Positions 49,881 through 59,981 are shown, counted from the first letter of the stretch. The stretch: DNA of 64,000 nucleotides from Betaproteobacteria bacterium (GCA_021373185.1 JAJFTF010000022.1:29073-93072); one strand, 5' to 3'. Program-made: numbers and translations. The notes: a model not told the origin generated them from the sequence alone.

Positions 49881-52442
49881 ATGCTGAAAACCTATCGTGA
49901 CCATGCCGCCGAGCGAACTGTGCTCGGCCTGCCGCCCTTACCCCTGAACGCGGAACAAACCAGCGCGCTGTGCGAATTGCTGAAAAAGCCGCCAGTTGGC
50001 GAAGAAAGCTTCCTCGTCGACCTGCTGGAGAATCGCGTTCCCGCCGGGGTGGATGACGCCGCCAAGGTAAAAGCGGGGTTCCTTGCCGACATCGCCAGCG
50101 GCAAAACAATTTCTGCGCTGGTCACGCCACAGCACGCGGTAAGGCTGCTCGGTACCATGCTCGGCGGCTACAACGTCACCGCGCTGGTTCAACTGCTCGA
50201 CACCGACCTTGCCGCCAATGCCGCACTAGCACTGAAGCGCACCACACTGATTTTCGAAGCTTTCCAGCAAATCGCCGAGCGGATGAAAGCGGGCAACATT
50301 CACGCCAAAGCGCTGATCCAGTCCTGGGCCGAAGGCGAGTGGTTCACCGCCAAGCCTGCCCTGCCTGAAACCATCAAAGCCGTGGTTTTCAAGGTACCGG
50401 GAGAGACCAACACCGACGACCTTTCCCCTGCCCAAGCCGCCTGGTCGCGCCCCGACATTCCGCTCCATGCCAAGGAAATGCTGGTTTCCAAGATGCCGGA
50501 TGCGCTGACGACCATCGCCAGGCTGAAAGAAAAAAACCTGCCTATCGCTTATGTCGGCGACGTGGTCGGCACCGGCTCCTCGCGCAAGTCCGCAATCAAT
50601 TCGGTGCAGTGGCATCTGGGCCAGGACATCCCCCACATTCCGAACAAGCGCACCGGCGGGATTGTGTTAGGCAGCAAAATCGCGCCGATCTTCTTCAACA
50701 CCGCCGAGGATTCGGGCGCATTGCCGATCGAATGCGATGTTTCCACCATGAACAGCGGCGACATCATCGTTATCCAGCCGTATCAAAAACAAATCACCGA
50801 CGAAGCCGGTAAACCGATTGCCAATTTCACCCTGACGCCAGCCACGCTGGCTGACGAAGTCCGCGCCGGCGGTCGCATTCCGCTGATCATCGGACGCGCC
50901 CTCACCGCCAAGGCGCGCGCCGCCCTCGGCCTGCCGCCCTCGACCCTGTTTGCCCAACCCACCCCGGCGAAAGATACCGGCGAGGGCTACACCCTGGCGC
51001 AAAAAATGGTCGGGCGCGCCTGCGGCGTCGCCGGCATCCGCCCCGGCACTTATTGCGAGCCGAAGATGGCCACCGTCGGCTCACAGGACACCACCGGCGG
51101 CATGACCCGCGACGAACTGAAAGAGCTCGCCTGCCTCGGCTTCTCCGCCGACCTGGTAATGCAAAGCTTCTGTCATACCGCCGCCTACCCCAAGCCAGTC
51201 GACATCAAGCTGCAGCACACCCTGCCCGGATTCATGACCATCCGTGGCGGCGTCAGCCTCAAGGCGGGCGACGGCGTAATCCACTCCTGGCTGAACCGCA
51301 TGCTGCTGCCCGATACCGTCGGCACCGGCGGCGACTCTCACACCCGCTTCCCGATCGGCATCTCTTTCCCGGCCGGTTCCGGGCTGGTGGCCTTTGCCGC
51401 AGCCATGGGCAGCATGCCGCTGGACATGCCGGAATCCGTATTGGTGCGGTTCAAGGGGCAAATGCAGCCGGGCATTACTCTACGCGACCTGGTCAACGCC
51501 ATTCCTTATGCCGCGATCCAGGAAGGCAGTATGACGGTGGGCAAACAGGGCAAGAAGAACGTGTTCTCCGGTCGCATTCTGGAAATCGAGGGGCTGCCCG
51601 ATCTCAAGGTAGAGCAGGCGTTCGAATTGTCCGATGCCTCCGCCGAGCGTTCGGCAGCCGCCTGCACGGTACGCCTCAACAAGGAACCTGTGATCGAGTA
51701 CCTGAAATCCAACGTCGCCCTGCTCAGCAACATGATCGCCAACGGTTACCAGGATGCGCATACGCTGCAGCGGCGCATCGACGCCATGAACGCCTGGCTG
51801 GCCAAGCCGGAATTGCTGGAGCCGGATGCCGATGCGGAATACGCTCACGTGATCGAGATCGACCTCGCACAAGTCAAGGAACCGCTGGTAGCCTGCCCCA
51901 ACGATCCGGACAACATCAAGCCACTGTCGGCGGTCGCCGGCAACAAGATCGACGAAGTCTTCATCGGCAGTTGCATGACCAATATCGGCCATTACCGCGC
52001 TGCCGCAAAAATGCTTGAGGATGCCGGCCACATCCCGGCACGGCTGTGGATTGTCCCGCCCACCCGCATGGACGAAGCCGAACTCCGGGAAGAAGGCGCT
52101 TACAGCGTTTTCGGCCGGGTCGGCGCACGCACTGAAATGCCGGGTTGCAGCCTGTGCATGGGCAACCAGGCACGCGTCGCCAATAGCGCTACGGTGTTCT
52201 CCACCAGCACTCGCAACTTTGACAACCGCATGGGCAAGGAGGCTCAGGTCTATCTCGGCTCAGCCGAACTGGCAGGCGTGTGCGCCCGTCTTGGTCACAT
52301 TCCCGCCGTGCAGGAATACCTTGACTTGGTGAAAAGCAAAATCACCCCCGACGCCAACAACGTTTATCGCTATCTCAACTTCGACCAGATGGAAGCCTAT
52401 ACGCCGCGCAAAATCATCCCGATTCAGCCGGTGCAGGAATAA
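49881..52442 (+). CDS. acnB: aconitate hydratase 2 / 2-methylisocitrate dehydratase
   Basis: An 853-residue AcnB, which interconverts citrate and isocitrate through a 4Fe-4S cluster. The HEAT-like N-domain begins [13 protein letters not shown]; cluster Cys are in [11 protein letters not shown] and [12 protein letters not shown] start at 49881, giving the usual length (E. coli 865); the open frame reaches back to 49713 but that part does not resemble AcnB. A TATAAT lies at 49830-49835. Confidence 0.97.
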   Translation: MLKTYRDHAAERTVLGLPPLPLNAEQTSALCELLKKPPVGEESFLVDLLENRVPAGVDDAAKVKAGFLADIASGKTISALVTPQHAVRLLGTMLGGYNVTALVQLLDTDLAANAALALKRTTLIFEAFQQIAERMKAGNIHAKALIQSWAEGEWFTAKPALPETIKAVVFKVPGETNTDDLSPAQAAWSRPDIPLHAKEMLVSKMPDALTTIARLKEKNLPIAYVGDVVGTGSSRKSAINSVQWHLGQDIPHIPNKRTGGIVLGSKIAPIFFNTAEDSGALPIECDVSTMNSGDIIVIQPYQKQITDEAGKPIANFTLTPATLADEVRAGGRIPLIIGRALTAKARAALGLPPSTLFAQPTPAKDTGEGYTLAQKMVGRACGVAGIRPGTYCEPKMATVGSQDTTGGMTRDELKELACLGFSADLVMQSFCHTAAYPKPVDIKLQHTLPGFMTIRGGVSLKAGDGVIHSWLNRMLLPDTVGTGGDSHTRFPIGISFPAGSGLVAFAAAMGSMPLDMPESVLVRFKGQMQPGITLRDLVNAIPYAAIQEGSMTVGKQGKKNVFSGRILEIEGLPDLKVEQAFELSDASAERSAAACTVRLNKEPVIEYLKSNVALLSNMIANGYQDAHTLQRRIDAMNAWLAKPELLEPDADAEYAHVIEIDLAQVKEPLVACPNDPDNIKPLSAVAGNKIDEVFIGSCMTNIGHYRAAAKMLEDAGHIPARLWIVPPTRMDEAELREEGAYSVFGRVGARTEMPGCSLCMGNQARVANSATVFSTSTRNFDNRMGKEAQVYLGSAELAGVCARLGHIPAVQEYLDLVKSKITPDANNVYRYLNFDQMEAYTPRKIIPIQPVQE

Positions 52443-52446
52443 AGAA

Positions 52447-53058
52447 ATGAAACTGATAATGACACCAACCAGCCCGTTTGCCCGCAAAGCCCGCATTGTC
52501 ATGGCGGAAAAGCGCATCGAATATGAATCAGTGGTGGATAACCCATGGGAAGCCGACTCCCGCGTGTCCGACTACAACCCGCTCGGCATGGTGCCGGTAC
52601 TGGTGCTGGACGACAACAGCACCCTGTTCGATTCACGTGTAATCGTCGAATATCTCGACACCGTCAGCCCGGTTTCACAACTGATTCCCAAGGACAGCCG
52701 CCAGCGCCTGTCGGTGCGGCGCTGGGAGGCGCTGGCCGACGGCATTTCCGATGCCGCCGCCGCGATCTTTATCGAGAAAAAGCGACCGGAATCGCAACAA
52801 AGCCCGGAATGGATCGAACGTCAGGAGAAGAAGGTGTTTCTCGGTGTCGCCGCCATGGCCGAAGAGCTGGGTGACAAGAGCTGGTGCACCGGCGAATTCT
52901 TCAATCTGTCGGATATTGCTGCCGGCTGCGCGTTAGGCTACCTCGATCTGCGCCACCCTGCGATTGAATGGCGCAGAACACACCCGGTGCTGGCCAGGCT
53001 TGCCGACAAGCTGTCGCAACGCCCCTCTTTCAAGGAAACCCTGCCGCCTGCGGCCTGA
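52447..53058 (+). CDS. glutathione S-transferase family protein
   Basis: A 203-residue protein with an N-terminal thioredoxin fold (MKLIMTPTSPFARKARIVM) and an alpha-helical C-domain. The motif PLGMVPVLVLDDNSTLFDSRVIVEYLD is the glutathione-binding signature. SPFARK gives a possible Ser or Arg active-site position. It begins 4 bases after acnB and is probably co-transcribed; the substrate is unknown. Confidence 0.93.
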   Translation: MKLIMTPTSPFARKARIVMAEKRIEYESVVDNPWEADSRVSDYNPLGMVPVLVLDDNSTLFDSRVIVEYLDTVSPVSQLIPKDSRQRLSVRRWEALADGISDAAAAIFIEKKRPESQQSPEWIERQEKKVFLGVAAMAEELGDKSWCTGEFFNLSDIAAGCALGYLDLRHPAIEWRRTHPVLARLADKLSQRPSFKETLPPAA

Positions 53059-53074
53059 GTGCCGAATCTCGGCG

Positions 53075-54142
53075 CTATTGGATTATCCCACCGCCCAGGC
53101 AAACCTCGCTCTCATACAGCACCACCGACTGCCCTGGCGCGACAGCCCACTGCGGTCGGGCGAATTCGATTTCGCAGTCTTCGCTATCGACCCGGCTGAT
53201 GCTGCATGGCGCATCGGCCTGGCGATAGCGGATTTTGGCGGCATAGACCCAATCAGGATGCGGCGCCCGGCCTGAAACCCAGGACAAGTCCATCGCCGCC
53301 AAGCGGTCGCCATACAGGGCAGGATGGTCGTGGCCCTGCACCACGATCAGGACATTGTTCGCCATATCCTTGCCGGCAACGAACCAGGGCTCGCCCTGGC
53401 CGCCGATTCCCAGACCTTGGCGCTGGCCGATGGTATAGTAGGCCAAACCTTCGTGCCGCCCCACTACCTTGCCTTCCGGCGTCTGCATGTTGCCCGGCTG
53501 CTTCGGCAGATAGCGGCTGAGGAACTCGCGGAATGGCCGCTCGCCGATAAAGCAAATGCCGGTGCTGTCCTTTTTGGCGTGAATCGGCAGGTCGGCCTGC
53601 CGGGCAATATCGCGCACTTCGCGCTTGTAAATTTCACCCAGCGGAAAAATTGACTTGGACAACTGCGCCTGATTGAGCCGATAAAGAAAATAGCTCTGAT
53701 CCTTGCTGCCATCTTCCGCCTTGAGCAGTTCGAACAAACCGGCCCGTTCCCTCACCCGCGCATAATGACCGGTCGCTATCTTGTCGGCGCCAAGCGCAAT
53801 GGCATGATCGAGGAAAGCCTTGAACTTGATTTCCGAATTGCACAGCACATCGGGATTAGGCGTACGGCCTGCCTGATATTCCCGCAGGAAAAGCGCGAAT
53901 ACCCGCTCACGGTATTCCTTGGCGAAATTCACCGCTTCGACCTCGATGCCGATCTTGTCGGCGACTGCCAGCACATCCATGAAGTCCTGCTTGGCCGGAC
54001 AACTGCCGTCCTCGGTATCGTCGTCCTCCCAGTTCTTCATGAACAGGCCGACCACGTCAAAGCCCTGCTGCTTAAGCAGCAAGGCGGCGACTGCCGAATC
54101 GACGCCGCCCGACATGCCCACCACTACACGTTTTTTCTTCAC
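53075..54142 (-). CDS. mnmA: tRNA-specific 2-thiouridylase MnmA
   Basis: A 355-residue PP-loop enzyme that makes 2-thiouridine at position 34 of Lys, Glu and Gln tRNAs. [13 protein letters not shown] is the PP-loop; Cys residues in [10 protein letters not shown] and STGICFIGE are the catalytic pair. I start at the GTG at 54142, with AAAGGAG before it and a GTGA overlap with the upstream gene; the ATG at 54166 would add 8 residues. Its sulfur donor could be the TusA relay. Confidence 0.95.
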   Translation of the reverse strand: MKKKRVVVGMSGGVDSAVAALLLKQQGFDVVGLFMKNWEDDDTEDGSCPAKQDFMDVLAVADKIGIEVEAVNFAKEYRERVFALFLREYQAGRTPNPDVLCNSEIKFKAFLDHAIALGADKIATGHYARVRERAGLFELLKAEDGSKDQSYFLYRLNQAQLSKSIFPLGEIYKREVRDIARQADLPIHAKKDSTGICFIGERPFREFLSRYLPKQPGNMQTPEGKVVGRHEGLAYYTIGQRQGLGIGGQGEPWFVAGKDMANNVLIVVQGHDHPALYGDRLAAMDLSWVSGRAPHPDWVYAAKIRYRQADAPCSISRVDSEDCEIEFARPQWAVAPGQSVVLYESEVCLGGGIIQ

Positions 54143-54678
54143 TCGGGTTTCGCTCCTTTGCGCCATGCTTCCAGCGGCGCCACGAACGCGGGCCGACCGT
54201 TATCAAAAAACCAGGAATCCACAGCAAATTCACGTCCGGACTGGGTTTCAACAATCCGCGCCGCCCAGTGGTCGTCAAACCACATTGGCGCCCTCATCAC
54301 CGGCGCCAGCACCCGGTGGAACCTGAGCCAGCCCTTGCCTTCCAGCAGGAGCAAATAGTTGTTTGTATTCGTCGACTCGTCGATGCAGTCCATCCGTCCA
54401 TCCACGCCATCATCGTTGGCATTGCCGCCTTTATCGGCCCAAGTCGGGGTTTGCAACCCGGCGGAGATTTCGAACAAACCGATCGACAGTGACAGGGCGT
54501 CACGCTCTTCCGCTGCATTGCCTGTCCGCACTAGCAATCGGTGCATCGCATTCAGCACATTCGCATCGAACTCAACGGTGTCGATAGCGGCACAACCGTA
54601 GTTATAACAAATAATGATTTCGTCGGCGCCAGACGGCAGGCTTAAGCACATCAGCAAAATCAGCAGCCAGGCCCGCAT
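54139..54678 (-). CDS. exported protein in the mnmA operon, unknown function
   Basis: A 179-residue protein with a signal peptide (about residues 1-18, ending PSGA-DE). The mature part starts [17 protein letters not shown] with two Cys and contains [20 protein letters not shown], then two Trp-rich stretches. It lies between nudJ and mnmA, overlapping or adjoining both (1 base from nudJ, 4 bases into mnmA). I do not recognise the family; the conserved position suggests co-expression, not necessarily shared function. Confidence 0.75.
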   Translation of the reverse strand: MRAWLLILLMCLSLPSGADEIIICYNYGCAAIDTVEFDANVLNAMHRLLVRTGNAAEERDALSLSIGLFEISAGLQTPTWADKGGNANDDGVDGRMDCIDESTNTNNYLLLLEGKGWLRFHRVLAPVMRAPMWFDDHWAARIVETQSGREFAVDSWFFDNGRPAFVAPLEAWRKGAKPE

Positions 54679-55124
54679 CAGGAAATATGAGCGACCAGTT
54701 CCAAAGGATAGCGCTTGCCGGCGAGATGATCTTCAACACACCGGAGTATCAGCGGGCTGCGGTGGCGTTCGGTCGACGCCCGGATTTCGTCCGGGCTCAA
54801 CCACACGGCACGCAAAATACCTTTGTCCAGTTGTCGCTGCGGTTCGTGATTTCGCACCGAGCCGACAAAAGTGAAGCGCAAGTAAGTGATGTCCTTGCGA
54901 GCGTGACGCCAACTGTAAACGCCCTGCAGCCATTCAGGATTGAAATGGTAGGCTGTTTCTTCCAGCGTTTCGCGAATCGCTCCCTGCACCAGGGTTTCAT
55001 CCGGCTCCCAATGCCCGGCTGGCTGATTGAGGCGAATACCATCATCGGTTTCCTCTTCCACCAGAAGGAATTTTCCGTCTTGCTCGATGACTGCCGCCAC
55101 GGTGACATTGGGTTTCCAGATCAT
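54678..55124 (-). CDS. NudJ-like Nudix hydrolase
   Basis: A 148-residue Nudix enzyme with the box GHWEPDETLVQGAIRETLEET near residues 37-57, so a nucleoside phosphate hydrolase. In E. coli nudJ lies beside mnmA, as here with one gene between, and the sequence start (MIWKPNVTVAAVIEQDGKFLLVEE) fits NudJ, which hydrolyses thiamine pyrophosphate and nucleoside tri/diphosphates in known cases. Confidence 0.88.
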   Translation of the reverse strand: MIWKPNVTVAAVIEQDGKFLLVEEETDDGIRLNQPAGHWEPDETLVQGAIRETLEETAYHFNPEWLQGVYSWRHARKDITYLRFTFVGSVRNHEPQRQLDKGILRAVWLSPDEIRASTERHRSPLILRCVEDHLAGKRYPLELVAHIS

Positions 55125-55232
55125 GTGCTTCGCCCGTAATTCAAAGGGCGAATTTTATAACCTTTCCGGTTTGATTCAAAACCGACATGGCCGCGTGTAG
55201 AATCAAAGGTTGATAAAATCTGGATTGCCACC

Positions 55233-55919
55233 TTGAAAAAAGCCGTCATCCTGCTGTCCGGCGGACTGGATTCCGCCACTGCCCTGGCTATCGCCCGCAG
55301 CGAGGGATTTGCCTGCCATTGCCTGAGCCTGGATTATGGCCAGCGCCACAGCTCCGAGCTTGAGGCCGCGCAACGCGTGGCTGCTGCACTGGGCGCCAGC
55401 GAACATCGCACCATCAAGCTGGAACTAACCGCGTTCGGCGGTTCGGCGCTGACCGACAGGGAAATCGCCGTGCCGACCCAGCCATCCGAGGGCATTCCTG
55501 TCACCTATGTCCCGGCACGCAACACCATCATGCTGTCGCTGGCCCTGGCTTGGGCAGAAGTGCTGGGCAGCCGCGACATCTTCATCGGCGCCAATGCGGT
55601 GGACTACTCCGGCTACCCGGATTGCCGACCGGAGTACCTCGAAGCCTTCGAGAAAATGGCCAATCTCGCCACGAAATCCGCAGTCGAAGGGCGCGCAATC
55701 CACATTCGCGCACCGCTGGTCGCCCTCTCCAAAGCAGAAATCATCCGCCGTGGCACCGCGCTCGGCGTAGATTACAGCCTCACCGTTTCCTGCTATCAGG
55801 CCGACGAGAACGGCGTGGCCTGTGGCCGTTGCGACTCCTGCCGCCTGCGTCACCAAGGCTTTGTCAGCGCCGAGATCAGCGACCCGACTCGCTACCTGCA
55901 TCCCGATTTATCCGAATAG
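55233..55919 (+). CDS. queC: 7-cyano-7-deazaguanine synthase QueC
   Basis: A 228-residue ATP-PPase that makes preQ0 for queuosine t[15 protein letters not shown] is the PP-loop, and zinc-binding [17 protein letters not shown] is near the end. The start is a TTG ([11 protein letters not shown]) with no ribosome binding site in view, matching the family's first residue. Divergent from nudJ over 108 bases. Confidence 0.96.
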   Translation: MKKAVILLSGGLDSATALAIARSEGFACHCLSLDYGQRHSSELEAAQRVAAALGASEHRTIKLELTAFGGSALTDREIAVPTQPSEGIPVTYVPARNTIMLSLALAWAEVLGSRDIFIGANAVDYSGYPDCRPEYLEAFEKMANLATKSAVEGRAIHIRAPLVALSKAEIIRRGTALGVDYSLTVSCYQADENGVACGRCDSCRLRHQGFVSAEISDPTRYLHPDLSE

Positions 55920-55991
55920 CCCACATTGACTATTTCAGATCACCCGATATTGGATTAAAATTCTCTCTTCACCTTGGAGGGGACAACAATA

Positions 55992-57104
55992 ATGGAAGCA
56001 TCAAATCTGGCGACAACGATTGCCTGGTGGGGCTTTGGCTTAGGCACCGTATTCGGTTTCATCGCGAACAAAAGCAACTTCTGCACCATGGGGGCTGTCT
56101 CCGACGTCGTCAACATGGGCGATTGGGGACGGATGCGCGCATGGCTCCTCGCCATCGCAGTGGCCATGATCGGCACCAACGCGCTGGCCTATTACGGCTA
56201 TCTCGATCTTTCCAAAACCATCTACACCGGCAACAGCTTTCCCTGGCTGGCTTATCTGGTCGGCGGACTGCTCTTCGGCATCGGCATGACGCTCGCCTCC
56301 GGCTGCGGCAACAAGTCGCTGGTACGCGTCGGCGGCGGCAACTTGAAATCGGTAGTGGTATTTATTTATATGGGATTCGCCGCCATGGTGACCCTGAAAG
56401 GCATACTCGGCGCCTTCCGCGTCAAGGTGTTGCAAGCACCTGCTGTCACCCTGCAATTTGATCACGGCCAAACCCTGCCGACACTGCTCGGCGGAGTCCT
56501 CGGTCTCGACCCGAAGACCGCGCTGATCGCCGTTACCGGCGTCATTGCCGCAGCAATCCTGATTTTCGTATTCATGGATCGCGAATTCCGCAAACACTTC
56601 GACAACAACCTGGCTGGCCTGCTCCTCGGTATGGGTGTTGTCGCCGGCTGGTATATCACCGGGCACATGGGCTTGGCAGAAAATCCGGAAACACTGGAAA
56701 TCACCTACTTCGGCACCAATTCCCATCTCGCCGAATCCCTGTCCTTCATCGCCCCGACCGCCTATACCATGGAATACTGGGCTTACTGGACAGACACCTC
56801 GACAGTAGTGACTTTCGGTATCGCCACCGTGTTCGGCGTCGGCATCGGCTCCTTCATTTACTCACTGATCACCAAGTCCTTCCGCTGGGAGCATTTCTCT
56901 TCCTCACAAGACATGTTCTACCATATCATCGGCGGTACACTGATGGGATTTGGCGGCGTCACTGCCATGGGCTGCACCATCGGCCAGGGAATGACCGGCA
57001 TCTCGACACTGTCGTTAGGATCGTTCCTCGCCTTCTTCTCGATTGTGGCCGGAGCGGCCATCACGATGAAAATCCAGTTCTACATCATGATGCGGGAAGC
57101 CTGA
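55992..57104 (+). CDS. YeeE/YedE family sulfur transporter
   Basis: A 370-residue inner-membrane protein with about nine to ten TM helices. The family's three Cys motifs are present: Cys31 (NFCTMG), Cys105 (SGCGNK) and Cys328 (MGCTIGQG); these line the pore of the YeeE thiosulfate channel in other bacteria. I start at 55992, with GGAGGGG 9 bases before. It lies upstream of a TlpA-like thioredoxin, which fits a sulfur uptake or export and redox role; the transported ion is not shown here. Confidence 0.93.
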   Translation: MEASNLATTIAWWGFGLGTVFGFIANKSNFCTMGAVSDVVNMGDWGRMRAWLLAIAVAMIGTNALAYYGYLDLSKTIYTGNSFPWLAYLVGGLLFGIGMTLASGCGNKSLVRVGGGNLKSVVVFIYMGFAAMVTLKGILGAFRVKVLQAPAVTLQFDHGQTLPTLLGGVLGLDPKTALIAVTGVIAAAILIFVFMDREFRKHFDNNLAGLLLGMGVVAGWYITGHMGLAENPETLEITYFGTNSHLAESLSFIAPTAYTMEYWAYWTDTSTVVTFGIATVFGVGIGSFIYSLITKSFRWEHFSSSQDMFYHIIGGTLMGFGGVTAMGCTIGQGMTGISTLSLGSFLAFFSIVAGAAITMKIQFYIMMREA

Positions 57105-57106
57105 TC

Positions 57107-57244
57107 ATGAGCGGATCCGGCAATAGCAATAGCCATAGCCGGGTCCGCTTCTTTGACAAGCAGCCCATGAACACATCCCGTCCTCAGCATTCTCAGCCGG
57201 CTTCCACAGCCATATATGCCTTCGGCAAAATTAAAGACATCTGA
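57107..57244 (+). CDS. 45-residue ORF, possible gene remnant
   Basis: Starts 2 bases after the yeeE-like stop with MSGSGNSNSHSRVRFFDKQ. RVRFFDKQ recalls the start of certain SAM methyltransferases (R-VRFFDxQF), after which the frame ends early with QPASTAIYAFGKIKDI. I see no further methyltransferase sequence, so a broken start of such a gene, or a small protein, is possible. Weak evidence. Confidence 0.3.
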   Translation: MSGSGNSNSHSRVRFFDKQPMNTSRPQHSQPASTAIYAFGKIKDI

Positions 57245-57297
57245 ATCATAAAATCCTTTAGTATACGTATTCACACCACTTGGATATGTAGACCGTG

Positions 57298-57819
57298 ATG
57301 CACCCTCGTTTTCTCGCTATTTTCTTATCTCTGTGGCTCACGTTCATTTCATCCGCTGGAGCGACAGACTCTATTGATTTCAAATTTTCGGATACTGCGG
57401 GCAAGACCTACCAGCTTTCCGAACTCAAGGGGAAATGGGTTCTTGTCAACTTCTGGGCGCCATGGTGTCCACTTTGCTGGGTCGAAATCCCCGAATTGAA
57501 CCACATCCAGGCGGGACGCAACGATATTGTCATCATTGGCATCGCCATGGACTACCGAGGCGAAGACTCGGTGCAGTACCTCATGCAAAAACACAAAATC
57601 GACTTTCCGGTTGTGATGGGAGGAAAATCGAACGGGCCGAACAGCCCGGCCAAACAGATCGGCCCAGTTCCCTTCTACCCGACCTCTTATCTTTATGCGC
57701 CGAATGGTCGAATGGTCATGACCAAGACCGGAACAATCGACCGTGATTTAATCGAAAATTTCATCTTCAGATACAATGCAGATAAATTACCCGAACCGGC
57801 AGAACCCGTTGTAAACTAA
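57298..57819 (+). CDS. TlpA-like periplasmic thioredoxin
   Basis: A 173-residue exported thioredoxin-fold protein: signal peptide (residues 1-22, ISSAGA), then FSDTAGKTYQLSELKGKWVLVNFW and the redox motif WCPLC (Cys57, Cys60). Such proteins reduce periplasmic disulfides or cytochrome c apoproteins. A GTG one codon earlier is the alternative start. The sequence PVPFYPTSYL has the cis-Pro of the fold. It lies between the transporter and the Met-repeat gene, so a role in keeping sulfur or metal carriers reduced is plausible. Confidence 0.92.
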   Translation: MHPRFLAIFLSLWLTFISSAGATDSIDFKFSDTAGKTYQLSELKGKWVLVNFWAPWCPLCWVEIPELNHIQAGRNDIVIIGIAMDYRGEDSVQYLMQKHKIDFPVVMGGKSNGPNSPAKQIGPVPFYPTSYLYAPNGRMVMTKTGTIDRDLIENFIFRYNADKLPEPAEPVVN

Positions 57820-57944
57820 CATTTGCTTCATCTGGGGAATCAAACAATAACGATAAGAAGCTGCTGCCACACAGACGGCTTCTAAAATGGCGGCATTTAC
57901 GGAGTGCATGTTTTTCACTCAACTATCATAAAGGGAGTTCCAGC

Positions 57945-59165
57945 ATGAATTACAAAAAATCACTGATCGCCTTGTCCGTTGCACTCTGCTGCCAAGCTGG
58001 TTTTTCGCTGGCTGCGCAACCTGCCGCCGTTGACACCCAAGCCATGACACAATCGACCGCCCAGTGGGCAAAATCGATTAGCGATCCGAAGATGATCGAA
58101 TCCATGACGAAAATGGCCGACCCGCAGATGATGGCCCAATGGATGAACATGATGGCCGATCCAAAAATGATGGCCTCCATGGTAAAAATGGCCGATCCAA
58201 AAATGATGGAAACGTGGATGAAAATGGCTACCGACCCGAAAATCATGGATTCCATGATGAAAATGGCCGATCCGAAAATGATGAATCAATGGATGGGGAT
58301 GATGACCGACCCCAAAATAATGAATTCCATGATGAAAATGGCCGATCCGAAAATGATGGACGGCTTCATGAAGATCGCCACCGACCCGAAAATGATGGAT
58401 TCCATGATGAAAATGGCCGATCCGAAAATGATGGATGGTTTCATGAAGATGGCCACCGACCCGAAAATGATGGATGCCATGATGAAAATGGCCGATCCGA
58501 AAATGATGGATGGTTTCATGAAGATGGCCACCGATCCGAAAATGATGGATGCCATGATGAAAATGGCCGATCCGAAGTTGATGAACCAGATGATGGGCGC
58601 CATGACCGATCCGAAAATGATGGATGCCATGATGAAAATGGCCGATCCGAAAATGATGAATCAGTTCATGGGCATGATGACCGACCCGAAGATGATCGAT
58701 TCCATGATGCAAATGGCCGATCCGAAAATCATGAACCAGTTCATGGGCATGATGACCGATCCAAAGATGATGGAAGCCATGATGCAAATGGTTGACCCCA
58801 AGATGATGAACCAGTGGATGGCCATGATGACCGATCCGAAAATGATGCAATCCATGATGCAGATGGTTGATCCCAAGATGATGGGGCAGTGGATGGGCAT
58901 GATGACCGATCCGAAGATGATGGACTCCATGATGAAGATGATGGATCCTGCCATGATGAGCAACATGATGTTCACCATGATGTCCATGATGAACAGCATG
59001 CCCAGAATGATGGAAGGCATGAACCAGTCCGCCGCTGGCGCTGCCAAAGGCATGGCCAAAAACTCCACCAAGGCAGCCAAAAAGACCGCCAGGTCAGCCG
59101 CCAAAACGGCCACAGGAGCCGCTCAAGCAGCCACGGGCGCAGCTCAAGCCGCAACAGCGAAATAA
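57945..59165 (+). CDS. exported Met-rich 'DPKMM' repeat protein
   Basis: A 406-residue protein with a signal peptide (about 1-24, GFSLAAQPA), then about 24 copies of a DP-type motif (mostly DPKMM) in alternating 12- and 13-residue units (for example MADPKMMDSMMK and MATDPKMMDAMMK), about 9 Met per 25 residues. The last 45 residues are Ala/Lys/Thr-rich without Met. It has no Cys in the mature part. I do not recognise a named family. Periodicity suggests an amphipathic helical or solenoid repeat. AAGGGAG precedes the ATG. Possible roles are binding of soft metals (Cu) or protection from oxidants; both are inference. Confidence 0.8.
   Translation: MNYKKSLIALSVALCCQAGFSLAAQPAAVDTQAMTQSTAQWAKSISDPKMIESMTKMADPQMMAQWMNMMADPKMMASMVKMADPKMMETWMKMATDPKIMDSMMKMADPKMMNQWMGMMTDPKIMNSMMKMADPKMMDGFMKIATDPKMMDSMMKMADPKMMDGFMKMATDPKMMDAMMKMADPKMMDGFMKMATDPKMMDAMMKMADPKLMNQMMGAMTDPKMMDAMMKMADPKMMNQFMGMMTDPKMIDSMMQMADPKIMNQFMGMMTDPKMMEAMMQMVDPKMMNQWMAMMTDPKMMQSMMQMVDPKMMGQWMGMMTDPKMMDSMMKMMDPAMMSNMMFTMMSMMNSMPRMMEGMNQSAAGAAKGMAKNSTKAAKKTARSAAKTATGAAQAATGAAQAATAK
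58075..58960 (+). repeat. tandem 75-bp coding repeats
   Basis: The Met-repeat gene consists of near-identical 75-base units; the units around 58330-58600 are the most alike, differing at few bases, which points to recent copy-number change by slippage or recombination. Confidence 0.9.
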
Positions 59166-59191
59166 CAGCAACATTACCTGCTGTTTCGACG

Positions 59192-59223
59192 GAAAGAGGT
59201 GGGGGCTCGCCTCCCCCTCTTTC
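59192..59223 (+). terminator. terminator after the Met-repeat gene
   Basis: GAAAGAGG (59192-59199) pairs with CCTCTTTC (59216-59223), with a G-rich/C-rich inner stem with mismatches. Lies 26 bases after the stop; a T-rich tail follows. Confidence 0.6.
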
Positions 59224-59266
59224 TTCGTCGGTCTGATTCTATTGCCCGATGTTGCGGAGATTTATC

Positions 59267-59935
59267 ATGAACCGTTTAAACCTTGCTGCCCTGTCCACCC
59301 TCCTGCTTACCCTAGCCTCAGGCTTTAACGCTGCAACCGCAGCGGATGCCGAAAAAGCGCCGGCGTATAAAGAATATTTCAAGTTCCCGGCACAATATAT
59401 GGTGGACGTCATGCCTAACACCATGACCGGAACAGTTACCCCGGAAGCAAAGAAAAAAGCCATTCAAAGCATGATGATGGCCAACCCCCTGTCCTTGCGC
59501 GACATGATGTCCATGATGGTCACCAAAAAGCAGGTCAAGGAAGGGGTTTCTTTCGACGACGCAGTAGAGTCGATGAAATTGCGTGCAAACGCACGTAATT
59601 TCAAATTTATCAGCCACAGCCCGATGTACAAGGACGTAGTCGCGATTACCGGAAAACCCTCTCCGCGCGCAGAGATATTCAGTTTTTGCGATGCGGTGAT
59701 TGCACGGCAAATTCTCGACTACAGCCCTGAGTTCATCGCCTTCCTGCCCTGCCGCATCGCCCTGCTTGAAGATGCCAAGGGAAAAATATGGGTTGTCACC
59801 ATGGATTGGGACGTGACCTGGCTCGATTACAGCCAGAACCCGAATAAAATCTCCGATGAGATCCGCGCCAATGCAATCAAAATCAGGGAGATCCTTGAAG
59901 ACATCATGACTGCAACAGCTAACGGCGACCTGTAA
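59267..59935 (+). CDS. exported DUF302 family protein
   Basis: A 222-residue protein: signal peptide (about 1-25, ATA-AD), a Met-rich stretch (residues 65-85, SMMM and MMSMMV), and a DUF302 domain with FLPCRIALLEDAKGK. This motif also ends the cytochrome fusion at 32559-33599, so the two are paralogues. Start at 59267 because GGAG precedes it; an ATG six codons earlier is less good. It follows the Met-repeat gene and shares its Met-rich character, suggesting a common partner. Confidence 0.87.
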   Translation: MNRLNLAALSTLLLTLASGFNAATAADAEKAPAYKEYFKFPAQYMVDVMPNTMTGTVTPEAKKKAIQSMMMANPLSLRDMMSMMVTKKQVKEGVSFDDAVESMKLRANARNFKFISHSPMYKDVVAITGKPSPRAEIFSFCDAVIARQILDYSPEFIAFLPCRIALLEDAKGKIWVVTMDWDVTWLDYSQNPNKISDEIRANAIKIREILEDIMTATANGDL

Positions 59936-59981
59936 AGAAGGATGGACGCCGTTCTGTTGAAATTTTGAGGCTCCTCCCGGC

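Noticed and set aside
55920..55991. Possible sigma-70 promoter before the YeeE-like gene
   Set aside because: TTGACT is present at 55926 but no convincing -10 lies at the right distance.
57080..57274. 64-codon minus-strand ORF after the YeeE-like gene
   Set aside because: Overlaps the 3' end of the transporter gene in antisense; no ribosome binding site or family likeness.
57960..58850. Long antisense ORF of His-Phe-Arg-Ile-Gly-His repeats opposite the Met-repeat gene
   Set aside because: It is the mirror of the 75-bp coding repeat; the sense frame has a signal peptide, ribosome binding site and terminator, the antisense frame has none.
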